Assembly: GCF_027533845.1 (NCBI RefSeq)
Contig: NZ_JAPZVN010000013.1
Location: 62,001-126,000, forward strand
Length of the DNA: 64,000 nucleotides
Direction of reading: 5' to 3'
From: Streptomyces sp. RPT161
GTDB lineage: Bacteria; Actinomycetota; Actinomycetes; Streptomycetales; Streptomycetaceae
The notes under the pieces are model-generated. The model ran no database searches. It had not been told where the DNA came from and was given only the letters and a program-made list of their open reading frames with translations. Positions 34,844-43,640 of this stretch are shown piece by piece. Made by a program: the position numbers and the translations under genes. The stretch's first letter is position 1. Every line of letters begins with the position of its first letter.

Positions 34844-35304
34844 GACTGGCCTTTCCACTCGTGGCTTGGGGGCGAGAGCAAACCATGCCGACCGGCCGCA
34901 CTGCGACCCCGGCCCATCGGTAATTTCTGCCAGGGTTCCCAATATCCCCACATGCCGCCCCGTGGAATCGTTCACGGAATGTCGGCAACTCCTTCACATG
35001 CTTTTCGGGATCCGGCGCCCGTGGCCGGTTTGCGACGCCGTCGCCGTCGAAAACCCATGGGACATGTCGGCATTCGAGACCGCGCGGCGCCCGGCGGACC
35101 CGGGTGGTACGAGGGGGCTGTGACCTTCCTGTATGCATCGCGGAGGTCCGGAAAAACGACCGCATCCGGCTCCGGGACTCGTGGACGGTGGCGTCGGGGA
35201 TGACGATGCCCAGCCGGTTCGGCTCGCCCTGTACGCGCCGTGGCCTCACAACGGAGCCTCAGCCCTGGACGAGCAAGTCCCAAGTGGTCAGTGGTCGAAC
35301 GCGA
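34844..35304. other. Gene-free stretch between peptide gene and transposase remnant
   Basis: About 460 bp. The portion next to 34843 must hold the peptide promoter. No frame resembles a known protein and the codon usage is poor in all frames. The region is relatively AT-rich around 34900-34990. Confidence 0.4.
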
Positions 35305-35470
35305 TCAGAGGTTGGCGTGCTGCGCATTGACGTGTTGATCCGAAAGCAGTCCGGCGACGGTTCGGATGGTGTCCGGCAGGCGTTCGCGTCGGCCGTGATG
35401 CCGACTGAGGCATCGCCGGTTCTTGAGGTGGGCGAGGCCGGATGCGATCGGGACGCGTTGTGATGGCCGA
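35305..35470 (-). pseudogene. 3' remnant of an IS5-like DDE transposase
   Basis: The minus-strand frame reads RVPIASGLAHLKNRRCLS, then RRERLPDTIRTVAGLLSDQ, ending shortly before 35305. This matches the C-terminal end of IS5/DDE_Tnp_4-type transposases (HALAHLKNW...TIRAVAGLLS pattern). Nothing of the catalytic DDE core is recognisable upstream, and no inverted repeats were found, so only the tail of the element survives. It separates the peptide gene from the Cys-rich gene and marks an old insertion or rearrangement point. Confidence 0.65.
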
Positions 35471-35767
35471 ATGGGTGTGTTCCCCAGACGGCGGGGCAGG
35501 CGTCGTACTACCCGGATGTGCGCGCCGGCCCGTGGCCGCACCCTGTGCCCACCGGCCGGTGCCCCGGCCGCTTTCCAAGTGCTTGGCGCTCAAAGCCAGC
35601 TGACTCCACATCGCCGACGTGCCTGAGCGCCGGGCGGGCTTGGGTACGCCCGGGCCGCCGAGCGTCGCCCTTCGAGTGAAACTTGCGCGCAGCTCTATCG
35701 CGAAGGCCCGGGCTGCGCTGTCCTCATATTGCCCGGCTCGGGGCGTTTCGCGTAGAGGGGTGGAACC

Positions 35768-36373
35768 TTGAACACGTCGTTCACAGGAAGAGAGTTCTAC
35801 CAGGCGCTCGTCGCCGACTCCGTACCCACACCCGTGGTTCTGACCGGCATGGTCAAGACCGCCGAGAAGACGGACGCCATCCAGTTCGCCCCTGGCACCA
35901 CGTGCCAGAACTGGACCACGCTTCCCGTCTCCCTCATCGAGCGGGTCGAGCCGCTGGGCCAGATGCCCTGCGACGATCACACGCACCCTGTGGTGCGCAT
36001 GCAACTGACGCAGCCCGGCACGGCCGAAGCGGCCGCGCTGGCCATGCTGTTGCACGCGGTGCAGCAGCAGCGTCCCGGCTGTGGCGGATCGCCCGGCAAG
36101 CAGCCAGGGCAGCCGCCGAACCGTGCCGCGGCCCGTCCCCCGGCACCGTCGAGGCCCGGCGCTCTCCACTTCACCATTCCCGCCGGAACCGCTGCCGCGC
36201 CACAGGCCCAGTGTGTCGACGGCGACTCCTGGTGCGACCAGGTGAACAACTGGTGTTACGGGTGCTGCAACGGGACGTGGGTGCCGTTCAGCTTCGGCGG
36301 CTGCCAGTACGGGATGTCGTACTCCTGCAACGGCAACCTCTACAACGCGTACAACTGCTGGCCCATCGCCTGA
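35768..36373 (+). CDS. Hypothetical protein with Cys/Trp/Asn-rich C-terminal domain
   Basis: A 201-aa protein of unknown family. The likely start is TTG 35768, seven bases after GAGGGG. The first 100 residues look globular (REFYQALVADSVPTPVVLTG). A Pro/Ala-rich linker follows, then a 53-residue tail (149-201) with eight Cys (149, 156, 163, 166, 167, 179, 187, 197) and many Trp, Tyr, Asn and Gly residues, for example WCYGCCNGTW. No signal peptide is evident although the tail looks built for disulfides or metal. It could be a modified-peptide precursor, a metal-binding protein or a leaderless exported protein; I cannot choose. An FAD enzyme gene follows 250 bp downstream. Confidence 0.7.
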   Translation: MNTSFTGREFYQALVADSVPTPVVLTGMVKTAEKTDAIQFAPGTTCQNWTTLPVSLIERVEPLGQMPCDDHTHPVVRMQLTQPGTAEAAALAMLLHAVQQQRPGCGGSPGKQPGQPPNRAAARPPAPSRPGALHFTIPAGTAAAPQAQCVDGDSWCDQVNNWCYGCCNGTWVPFSFGGCQYGMSYSCNGNLYNAYNCWPIA

Positions 36374-36622
36374 CGCCACACCGGTGCGACGTCCGGTGGC
36401 GAGGCGGTGTGGTGGACGTTGCAGTTGGCGTCGCCTTTACTGGCGGCATCAGCGGACCCCCGCCCGGGGGGTGCCTGGCTGTCCCGCCGCGCAGCCCGGC
36501 ACCGCGCCGCCCGCAGTCGGCGCTCGCCCGCCCCTGACGATGAGTTCGGGCTTCGCTGCGGAAATCCGTTCGCCACCGGGCGCGTCTCATGGCACGGTAG
36601 GCGTGGATTCGGAGGGGGCCGA

Positions 36623-38035
36623 ATGGGGCGGATCGTCGTTTGCGGTGGCGGTGTCGTGGGGTTGTCCGCGGCGCTGATGCTGGCACGTGACGGGCATACG
36701 GTCACGGTGCTGGAAGTCGATCCCGTCGGACCGCCGCCCGAACCGGTGCAGGCGTGGGACAGGTGGCGGCGCACCGGCGTGGCGCACTTCCGCCAGCCGC
36801 ACAATCTGCTGCCGCGGTTCCGGCAGGTGCTCGCCGAGGAACTGCCAGATATGACGGGCCGTCTGTTGGCCGCCGGATGTGTGTTGATGGACACGCTCAC
36901 GCCCATGCCGCCAGGGATCGAGGACCAGTCGCCGCGGCCCGAGGACGACCGCTTCCGCTTCGTCAGCGGGCGGCGCCCCGTTGTGGAGTCGGTCTTCGCC
37001 GCCGCCGCCGAGGAGCAGGCCGACGTCACCGTGCGGCGCGGCGTACGGGTCGCGGGCCTGCTCGGCGGGCCTCCGCGGTGCAAGGGCATACCCCACGTTG
37101 CCGGGGTGCGCCTGAGCGACGGGGAGGAGATCCGCGCCGACCTGGTCGTGGATGCCACGGGGCGGCGCACAGCCGCGCCGCGCTGGCTGGCCCACCTCGG
37201 TGCCGAGCAGCCCGCTACCGAGAAGGAGCAAGGCGGATTCGCCTACTACACCCGCTATTTCACGGGCCCGCAGCAGCCGCTGCGCAGGGGAGCGCCACTG
37301 ACCCCGCTGGGCACCGTCTCCCTGCTGACCATCCCCGGTGACAACGACACCTGGTCGATCACGGTCGTCGGCTCCGCCAAGGACGCGCCCCTGAGGGCGA
37401 TACGCGATCCCGAGTGCTTCACGCGGCTGGTGCGCGCCTGCCCCGCCCAGGCTCACTGGCTGGCCGGCACGCCGATCAGCGACGTGCTCGTGACGGCGGG
37501 GATCCTCAACCGACGACGCCGGTTCGTCGTCGATGGGCGCCCGGTCGCCACGGGGTTCGCCGCGGTCAGCGACGCATGGGCGTGCACCAACCCAACAGCC
37601 GCTCGTGGGCTCAGCGTCGGAGTGCTCCACGTCCAGCAACTGCGCCGTACCGTGCGTGCGCACGTTGCCGACCCGGAGGTGTTCGCCTCGGCGTGGGACA
37701 AGGCAACCGAGCAGTACGTCGCCCCCTTCTACCAGGATCAGATCGCTGCGGACCGCGTGCGGATCGCCGAGATGGACGCGCTGCGAGAAGGGGACGAACC
37801 TCCCCTCCCGGACCCGGTGGCCTCCCGGTTTGCTGCGGCGGCCCTCCGGGACGCCGAGGTCTTCCGGGCGCTGCTGGAGGCCGCGGTGTGCCTCACACCG
37901 CGTGCCGAAGTGCTCGCCCGGCCGGACCTGATGGCCAGGATCGACAAGCGGCCTCCCCAGCCGCTGGCTTCCCGCGGGGAGGCCGGGCCGCCCGCTCTCG
38001 ACCGCGCGCAGCTGTTGCGCCTGCTGGGGGAGTAG
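36623..38035 (+). CDS. FAD-dependent oxidoreductase (monooxygenase/halogenase-like fold)
   Basis: A 470-aa flavoprotein of the p-hydroxybenzoate hydroxylase/geranylgeranyl-reductase superfamily. The N-terminal IVVCGGGVVGLSAALMLARDG binds FAD; DLVVDATGRRT (near 175) and the late VATGFAAVSDAWACTNPTAARGLSVG match the second FAD contact. The WxWxIP motif of flavin halogenases is not seen, so oxidation or reduction is more likely than halogenation. ATG 36623 has GGAGGGGG upstream. It is the next gene after the Cys-rich protein on the same strand, but a 250-bp gap leaves co-transcription uncertain. Substrate unknown. Confidence 0.8.
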   Translation: MGRIVVCGGGVVGLSAALMLARDGHTVTVLEVDPVGPPPEPVQAWDRWRRTGVAHFRQPHNLLPRFRQVLAEELPDMTGRLLAAGCVLMDTLTPMPPGIEDQSPRPEDDRFRFVSGRRPVVESVFAAAAEEQADVTVRRGVRVAGLLGGPPRCKGIPHVAGVRLSDGEEIRADLVVDATGRRTAAPRWLAHLGAEQPATEKEQGGFAYYTRYFTGPQQPLRRGAPLTPLGTVSLLTIPGDNDTWSITVVGSAKDAPLRAIRDPECFTRLVRACPAQAHWLAGTPISDVLVTAGILNRRRRFVVDGRPVATGFAAVSDAWACTNPTAARGLSVGVLHVQQLRRTVRAHVADPEVFASAWDKATEQYVAPFYQDQIAADRVRIAEMDALREGDEPPLPDPVASRFAAAALRDAEVFRALLEAAVCLTPRAEVLARPDLMARIDKRPPQPLASRGEAGPPALDRAQLLRLLGE

Positions 38036-38371
38036 CGGGCCGTCGGGACGTGCGGCCGGGTGTGGGTGCCGTTAAGTCATCCGCCCAGGTCATGGTGCTG
38101 ATCGGCCGTCCCCGAAGACACAGACCGGCGCTCTTCGGCTTCAGCCGGGCAGCGGTGGACGGATCGTCTCGCTCCGCAGCCTTCGCCGCCGGGGTGTCCC
38201 GGCCGAGTGTGCTCCCAAATTCGACACGGCCTGACCAACCAACGGCTTGTTCGGGCCAGCTGGTCGCGGATCCGTGAAGTGCGATCGCCGCGTACGTGCG
38301 GGTGACACTTGGCATGTTGTCCCGGCTCCCTGGAACTTCCGAGGCCAGGAAGGTGATACGGGAACTGTCTT
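38036..38371. other. Intergenic region before the second MFS gene
   Basis: About 335 bp without a recognisable gene. It must contain the MFS promoter; a GGAAGGTGATACGGGAAC stretch precedes the GTG start. No repeats were noted. Confidence 0.4.
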
Positions 38372-39856
38372 GTGAGCGTTCATACGCAAGGGGATCAGAC
38401 TGGCGACAGCCAGAACGTGCTGGAGATGCTGGATCAGCGCCCACCGACTTCGTTCTACTGGTCGTTGACGCTTCTTGCCACCATCGGCGGCTTCCTGTTC
38501 GGCTACGACACGGCGAACATCGGGTCGGCCCTGAGTTTCGTTCCGTACCACCTCACCGGCTTCGCTCTCGGCTACCTGGTGGCGGGAGCGTCGGTCGGAG
38601 CGGCGGTTGGGGCACTGTTGGCCGGGCCTCTGACCGACCTCTTCGGCCGCAAGTCGCTGCTCATCGCCGATGCCGGCATCTACACCGTAGGGGCGCTGCT
38701 GTCAGCGGTGACCTGGCATGCTTGGGTGCTCATCGCCGCCCGTACCCTGATCGGCCTGGCCATCGGCGCGGACTCGGCGATCGCCACCGCCTATATCGCT
38801 GAATACGCCCCGGCGGATCGGCGCGGAGCGCTCAGCATGCTCCAGCAGTGGATGATCACGGTTGGCATTCTCGTCTCGTACGTCGTGGCTCTGGTGCTCC
38901 TGCGATCCCTGCCGGGCCATGCCTATGGGATCGACTGGCGGCTCATCTTCGGCCTGGGAGCCGTGCCCGCGCTCATCGGGCTGGTACTGCGTACGAGGAT
39001 GCCCGAGTCACCGCGGTGGCTGCTGGAGAAGGGGCGCTACGGCGGTGTCAAGAAGGCCATAGGGCAGCTTGGTGTCGAGGTGACGGTCGAACAGGTGGAA
39101 CGTACGGCGGCGCAACTGCGCGCATACGAGCAAGCCCGCAAGGGCGAGGCGCAGGTCAGCAGTTGGACGCCGGGAGTGCGCCGGGCGCTCGTGGTGGTCT
39201 GCGTGTTCTTCACCTTCCAGCAGATCACCGGTATCAACGTGCCGCTCTACTACGGGCCGCACTTGCTGGCGCCGCTGTTCCAGTCGGGTGGGCACGGCAC
39301 GACCGTGGACGCGGCCATCGCGGGGGTGGAAGTCACCGCGATCATGACGGCGCTCAACGTCGGCGCGACGTACTTCGGGTTCAGGTACATCGACCGGGTC
39401 GGTCGACGTGTGATGTCCATGGGCGGTTACGGCGGCATGGCGGTCTCAGCACTGATCGCCGCCTTCGGGTTGGGCTTTCTGGGCGGCACAGCGCAGATCA
39501 TCGTGGTGATGATCGGCTTCAGTCTGTTCATTGCCTCTTTCGCGGTAGGCGTCGGGGGCACAGGGTGGCTCATCCAGGGCGAGACTTTTCCGACGGCGGT
39601 ACGCGGCCGCGCGGCCGCAATCGGGGCGACTGTGGACTGGCTGGCGAACTTCGCCCTCATCGAGGTGTTCCCCACCTGGCAGAGCGGGATCGGCCTGGCC
39701 TGGGTGCTGGTCTGCTTCGCGGGACTGGCTGTCGCGGCCGTCGCCTTCGTCTACACCTTCCTGCCGGAGACGAAGGGCCTTTCGGTCGACGAGATCATCC
39801 ACCTGTACGAGGCGCAGGCGCGCCCCACCCACGCGACCGGACAGGCGTCTCGGTGA
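38372..39856 (+). CDS. MFS sugar porter (SP family), second copy
   Basis: A 494-aa sugar transporter with twelve predicted helices and SP-family motifs: FGYDTANIGS in TM1, LTDLFGRKS, PESPRWLLEKG, QQITGINVPLYYGP in TM7, DRVGRRVM and GETFPTAVRGRAAA. The C-terminal LPETKGLSVDEI is the standard PETKG motif. GTG 38372 is the likely start. It differs clearly from the transporter at 17031-18479, which lacks a PETKG motif, so the two are not recent duplicates. No sugar-metabolic genes are next to it, so the substrate is unknown; it could serve the nearby specialised-metabolite genes only speculatively. Confidence 0.9.
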   Translation: MSVHTQGDQTGDSQNVLEMLDQRPPTSFYWSLTLLATIGGFLFGYDTANIGSALSFVPYHLTGFALGYLVAGASVGAAVGALLAGPLTDLFGRKSLLIADAGIYTVGALLSAVTWHAWVLIAARTLIGLAIGADSAIATAYIAEYAPADRRGALSMLQQWMITVGILVSYVVALVLLRSLPGHAYGIDWRLIFGLGAVPALIGLVLRTRMPESPRWLLEKGRYGGVKKAIGQLGVEVTVEQVERTAAQLRAYEQARKGEAQVSSWTPGVRRALVVVCVFFTFQQITGINVPLYYGPHLLAPLFQSGGHGTTVDAAIAGVEVTAIMTALNVGATYFGFRYIDRVGRRVMSMGGYGGMAVSALIAAFGLGFLGGTAQIIVVMIGFSLFIASFAVGVGGTGWLIQGETFPTAVRGRAAAIGATVDWLANFALIEVFPTWQSGIGLAWVLVCFAGLAVAAVAFVYTFLPETKGLSVDEIIHLYEAQARPTHATGQASR

Positions 39857-39995
39857 TGCCACCCGCCAGCTCGCACTGGCGCTGCTTCTACCTCGCCCCG
39901 GCGCGGTCGGCCCCGCTCAGGCGGCGAAACACCGCAGCTCAGGTAGCCGACTCTGAGGTACTCGCGCGGGAGAGGGGCTGGCCGTTCACACGTAA

Positions 39996-40010
39996 CTGAC
40001 GTACTGTCAG
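39996..40010. promoter_or_regulatory. Inverted repeat upstream of the lipocalin-like gene
   Basis: CTGACGTACTGTCAG has 5-bp arms (CTGAC/GTCAG) around a 5-base centre and lies 36 bp upstream of the GTG at 40047. Its form resembles operators of TetR-type lipid or steroid regulators. No regulator gene is adjacent. Confidence 0.35.
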
Positions 40011-40046
40011 GCTCGGTTCCGCTCGGTGTTCTGTGAGGAGGCCGCC

Positions 40047-41174
40047 GTGCCGCAGCGTCCCGTGCCGCTCGACGAGTACCCGGTGCACCAGGTACCGCTG
40101 TCCATGCGCCATGTGGCCACCAGCGACCGCAACGCCTACGACCGCTGCATCTTCCACGTCTTCGACCATGCTGGCCGGGCACTGCTGATCGCGGGGCTCG
40201 GGGTCTATCCCAACACGGGCGTCATCGACGCGTACGTCACCTTGCGGGTCGGCGACGTGCTGCACGCGGTACGCGCCTCCGACGCGCTCGGCGAGGACCG
40301 GATGCGGCTGTGTGTCGGTCCGCTGCGGTTCGAGGTCCAGCAGCCACTGCGGTCGATCAGGCTGGTCTGCGAGCCGGATCCGGCCTGCGCGGACAGCCTG
40401 TCCTGCGATCTCGTCTGGCATGGAGACTTCCCAACGGTCTGGGAACCCCACCACACCGGCCGCACCGGCGACCGGCTGACGCTGGAGGGCCGCCGGTTCG
40501 TCCAAGCGGGCGGCGCGACCGGGCGGATCACTGCCCCCGGCGGCACTCACTACACCGTCACCGGCGGGGAGTGGACGGCAACCCGGGACCGCAGCTGGGG
40601 CGTTCGGCCCATCCCCGGTGAGCAGCCGGGACGCGCCGCAGAAGAACACCGGCCGGAGGGCTTCCACTGGATTTGGTGCCCTATACGCTTCCCCGACTGC
40701 TTCGTCATGGTCATCGTGCAGGAGGACGCAGACGGCTACCGGACGCTCAACGAGGCGATACGGGTCCACCCGGAGCGCGCGGAACGTCCCGAGGAGCAAC
40801 TGGGCTGGCCATACGCGGACATCGACTACGCCCCGGGCACCCGTACGCCGCGCACCGCCGTCCTGCACCTCATGGACGGTGCGCGCAAGCCTGTCGAACT
40901 GCGCGCAACGGTCCTCACGTCGAGCCCGCTCGCCGTCGGAGCCGGATACCCGCCCGCGCCGGACTGGCAGCACGGCACCTGGCGCGGTCGCGGATGGACC
41001 GAACGCATCACCTACGACCTGACTGACCCAGCAGTCACGGGCCCGGCCCGGTTCGGAGTGACCGACCACGCGACCCGGTTCGTCCGGGACGACGGGGTGA
41101 CGGGGCACGGCATCCTCGAACACGGCAGCTTCGGCCGCCACGACCCCAGCGGCTTCACCTCGGCGACCCCATGA
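40047..41174 (+). CDS. Lipocalin/CrtC-like protein (DUF7064/7065-type)
   Basis: A 375-aa protein made mostly of beta strands, resembling the hydroxyneurosporene-synthase-like/AttH lipocalin proteins that bind hydrophobic molecules. GTG 40047 is chosen because GAGGAG lies at 40035-40040. Recognisable blocks are LIAGLGVYPNTGVIDAYVT, then RDRSWGVRP and FHWIWCPIRFPDCFVMVIVQ, matching the paired sheets of this fold. No signal peptide or catalytic motif is clear. Its TGA overlaps the phosphotransferase ATG. That pairing recurs in actinomycete terpenoid, steroid or lipid degradation loci, so a role with a hydrophobic substrate is inferred. Confidence 0.65.
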   Translation: MPQRPVPLDEYPVHQVPLSMRHVATSDRNAYDRCIFHVFDHAGRALLIAGLGVYPNTGVIDAYVTLRVGDVLHAVRASDALGEDRMRLCVGPLRFEVQQPLRSIRLVCEPDPACADSLSCDLVWHGDFPTVWEPHHTGRTGDRLTLEGRRFVQAGGATGRITAPGGTHYTVTGGEWTATRDRSWGVRPIPGEQPGRAAEEHRPEGFHWIWCPIRFPDCFVMVIVQEDADGYRTLNEAIRVHPERAERPEEQLGWPYADIDYAPGTRTPRTAVLHLMDGARKPVELRATVLTSSPLAVGAGYPPAPDWQHGTWRGRGWTERITYDLTDPAVTGPARFGVTDHATRFVRDDGVTGHGILEHGSFGRHDPSGFTSATP

Positions 41175-42289
41175 ACGAGACCCGTAGGGATGAGACCCGC
41201 GATGCACCCGCGCTGCGCCGGACCACCCGAGATCCCGAGGAACTCGCCCGGCGGCTGACCGCCTGGGTCACCACCTGGCAACCCGGCGCCGTGGTCACCC
41301 GATACGAGATACCGCCCACCAACGGCATGTCGAGCGAGACGGTCCTCTTCGACCTCCGGCGACCCGGGGCAACGCCGCGGCCCTGTGTGCTGCGACTGGC
41401 CGCCGACCCACTCGCCTACACCGTCTTCCCGCGCTACGACATGGCTCGCCAGTACCGCACCATCGCGCTGGTCGCCGAGCGGACGAAGGTGCCCGTACCT
41501 CGCCTTCTGCGCCTGGAGACGGATCCGGGGCCGCTGGGCGCGCCCGGCTTCGTGATGGAGCGAGCCTTTGGCCGGGTCCCGCCCGATGTGCTTCCCTACA
41601 CCTACCCCGGCAACTGGCTGTACGAGGCGAGCGCGCACCAGCGCGACCAGTTGGAACGGTCGACGGTCGAGGCGCTCGCCGAGCTGCACACCGTCCCGGC
41701 GGCGGAGGCGCCGTTCCTGACTCCGGATGCGGACGGGGACACAGCGCTGCGGCGGCACGTGAACGAGCAACGCGCCTACTACGCCTGGGTGATCGCGGAC
41801 CACTCGCCCTCGCCGTTGATCGAGCGTGCCTTCGACCGGCTTGAGGAGCTGTGGCCCGAGGACCCGGGTGAGTCCGTACTGAGCTGGGGCGATGCCCGGA
41901 TCGGCAACATCGTCTACGCCGCTGACTTCACTCCGTGCGCGGTTCTCGACTGGGAGATGGCGTCGGTCGGCCCGCGTGAACTGGACCTGGGCTGGCTGGT
42001 CTTCCTGCACCGCTTCTTCCAGGACCTGACGGAGGGCTCAGGCCACCTCGGCCTTCCCGGCTTCCTCGACCTCGGCCGAGTCGCCGCCCGCTACGCGCAG
42101 CTGACCGGGCACACCCCGCGGGACATGGAGTTCTACTCCCTCTACGCGGCACTGCGGCACGCCTTGGTGATGCTTCGCGTCGGCTATCGCCGGGTGCACT
42201 TCGGCGAGATCCCTCTGCCGACCGACACCGACGGCCTGATCCTGCACAGACCCGCGATCGAGAACATGCTGGAAGGCCGGTACTGGTGA
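41171..42289 (+). CDS. Phosphotransferase-family kinase (APH/ACAD10-like)
   Basis: A 372-aa kinase-fold protein of the aminoglycoside phosphotransferase superfamily. The catalytic loop reads LSWGDARIGNIVY (Asp and Asn present) and the metal-binding motif VLDWEMASVGPRELDLGW (DxE). The N-lobe nucleotide site is less obvious (SSETVLFDL). This branch resembles ACAD10-type hydroxyacyl kinases rather than antibiotic-resistance enzymes. It starts at ATG 41171 within the stop of the lipocalin-like gene, so the two products probably act on the same compound, perhaps phosphorylating a hydroxyl of a lipid or terpenoid. Substrate unknown. Confidence 0.82.
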   Translation: MNETRRDETRDAPALRRTTRDPEELARRLTAWVTTWQPGAVVTRYEIPPTNGMSSETVLFDLRRPGATPRPCVLRLAADPLAYTVFPRYDMARQYRTIALVAERTKVPVPRLLRLETDPGPLGAPGFVMERAFGRVPPDVLPYTYPGNWLYEASAHQRDQLERSTVEALAELHTVPAAEAPFLTPDADGDTALRRHVNEQRAYYAWVIADHSPSPLIERAFDRLEELWPEDPGESVLSWGDARIGNIVYAADFTPCAVLDWEMASVGPRELDLGWLVFLHRFFQDLTEGSGHLGLPGFLDLGRVAARYAQLTGHTPRDMEFYSLYAALRHALVMLRVGYRRVHFGEIPLPTDTDGLILHRPAIENMLEGRYW

Positions 42290-42432
42290 CCGCGGGCATC
42301 GAGGCGATCGCATCGAAGTGAAGGGTCCGCGAGCCGCGTGACACTCCCGGCCTGCCGGCGTCCGACAACAGGCGTGACCCCGCGACGGGGGAGACGCGGG
42401 GCCACTGGGCCAGTGTCGCATGGGCGGGTGGG

Positions 42433-42717
42433 CTACTCCGCCAGTTCGGTGGCCTCGTCCCGGGGAGCAGCGGGTTCGTCTTGATCGTGGCCGGGATCTG
42501 CGGGCTTGGTGCTACCGTCCGGCCGTCGGCGGGCGTGCGCCGCTCGTCTGTGTAGTTCGTCCATGATCCAGCTGCGCGTGATCCAGTCCAGCTCGGTGGG
42601 CTGGCTGCTGGTCGCGGCGAGGCGTTGACTGAGCTGGGCGACGGTGTATTCGGCGAGAAGGGCGCGGCCGACGGCCTCGTACTGGGCGGCGCGCTTCCGT
42701 GCGAACCTGCGTGGCGT
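42433..42717 (-). CDS. Small protein with no canonical start codon (possible decayed gene)
   Basis: A 94-codon open frame with good codon bias reads AAQYEAVGRALLAEYTVAQL, then TELDWITRSWIMDELHRRAA, and ends with DEATELAE. An in-frame TAA is followed by an ideal GGAGGA, then ACG at 42717 where a start codon should be; no ATG or GTG occurs until Met about 50 codons in. Either ACG or another non-standard codon is used, or the original start was mutated. The sequence looks helical and basic. No known domain is recognised. It sits between the phosphotransferase and TetR genes. Confidence 0.4.
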   Translation of the reverse strand, partial: TPRRFARKRAAQYEAVGRALLAEYTVAQLSQRLAATSSQPTELDWITRSWIMDELHRRAAHARRRPDGSTKPADPGHDQDEPAAPRDEATELAE

Positions 42718-42924
42718 GGCGGCTCCTCCTTAGCGAGTAGTTGTAAAGGACACTTATCCGGGGAACGTCGGCCGTGGGGCCGTGCATTCCCGCGCGACGG
42801 GGTGCCCCCTGCTGTCAGCGCCGGGCTCACTCCGGGCGGCGCGCCGGGCGCAGTGCGGTTCCGCCTTCGCGGAAGGGCCTTCCCTGGCGGGGCCTTCCTC
42901 GGCGGGCTGTGCCGGGGCGGCTGC

Positions 42925-43527
42925 TCAGGCGGGCCCGGCGTGGGCGCCGTAGCGGAGTCCGTCGATGAGCAGGGCGATCATGCGCTGCGTGTGACCGTCG
43001 TCGTCCTCCTGGGCCGGCAGGGTGAGGTTGCCTACGGCGCGCAGCAGGTCCTGGGGGTCGATGTCGGAGCGGATCTGACCGGCTTTCGCCGCGGCATCGA
43101 GAAGGGTGCCCAGGACGGGCACGAAGCGCTGCTGGAAGTAGGAGGGCAGGCTGTCGTAGGCCGGGTCTCCCGAGTGCAGGGCGGCGCTGAGGCCGCGCTT
43201 CGTGGCGATGAAGCCCGCGAAGCGCCGCAGCCACTGGGCGAGCGCGTCGACCGGTTCGCACTGGGCCACGAGAGAGGGGGCGGCGTCGGCGCAGGCGTCC
43301 ACTTCGTGGCGGAAGACGGCGGCGATGAGGTCCGAGCGCTGCGGGAAGTGCCGGTAGAGGGTGCCCGCTCCCACGCCCGCCTTGGCGGTGATCTGCCGTA
43401 CGGGGGCGTCCACGCCGGAGACGGTGAACACTTCTGCGGCCGCGGTGAGCAGGGTGTCGATGCTGCGCTGCGCGTCGGCGCGCACGCGCTGGCGGGGGCG
43501 CTCCCTGTCCGTCGGGTCATCGTTCAC
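42925..43527 (-). CDS. TetR-family transcriptional regulator
   Basis: A 200-aa repressor. The N-terminal HTH (ITAKAGVGAGTLYRHFPQRS, residues 46-65) is typical TetR; the C-terminal helical domain, probably ligand-binding, follows. It is divergent from the aldo-keto reductase gene with a 113-bp shared region containing two GGAAC-N3-GTTCC palindromes, so it most likely represses both genes until a ligand binds. The proteins controlled by such pairs usually detoxify carbonyl compounds; the ligand is unknown. Confidence 0.92.
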   Translation of the reverse strand: MNDDPTDRERPRQRVRADAQRSIDTLLTAAAEVFTVSGVDAPVRQITAKAGVGAGTLYRHFPQRSDLIAAVFRHEVDACADAAPSLVAQCEPVDALAQWLRRFAGFIATKRGLSAALHSGDPAYDSLPSYFQQRFVPVLGTLLDAAAKAGQIRSDIDPQDLLRAVGNLTLPAQEDDDGHTQRMIALLIDGLRYGAHAGPA

Positions 43528-43548
43528 GGTGTACTCCTCTTGCTAACC

Positions 43549-43587
43549 GGAACGGCGTTCCGTATCGTCTTACTGGAACACTGTTCC
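43549..43587. promoter_or_regulatory. Twin TetR operators
   Basis: GGAACGGCGTTCC (43549-43561) and GGAACACTGTTCC (43575-43587) share perfect 5-bp arms and a 3-bp centre. Their centres are 26 bp apart, in the divergent promoter region. Two dimers on offset faces of the DNA would be expected. Confidence 0.75.
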
Positions 43588-43640
43588 GCTTGCGAAAGCG
43601 TAGCGCGGCATTGGGCATCAGCCAACGCACGAGGAGAACC

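Noticed and set aside
35104-35463. 119-aa plus-strand ORF
   Set aside because: Poor codon bias; most of it is opposite the transposase remnant and no domain is visible.
36623-38035. Flavin-dependent halogenase
   Set aside because: The FAD fold is present but the WxWxIP halogenase motif is not visible.
41171-42289. Aminoglycoside resistance gene
   Set aside because: The motifs belong to the wider phosphotransferase superfamily, and coupling to a lipocalin-like gene suggests a metabolic kinase.
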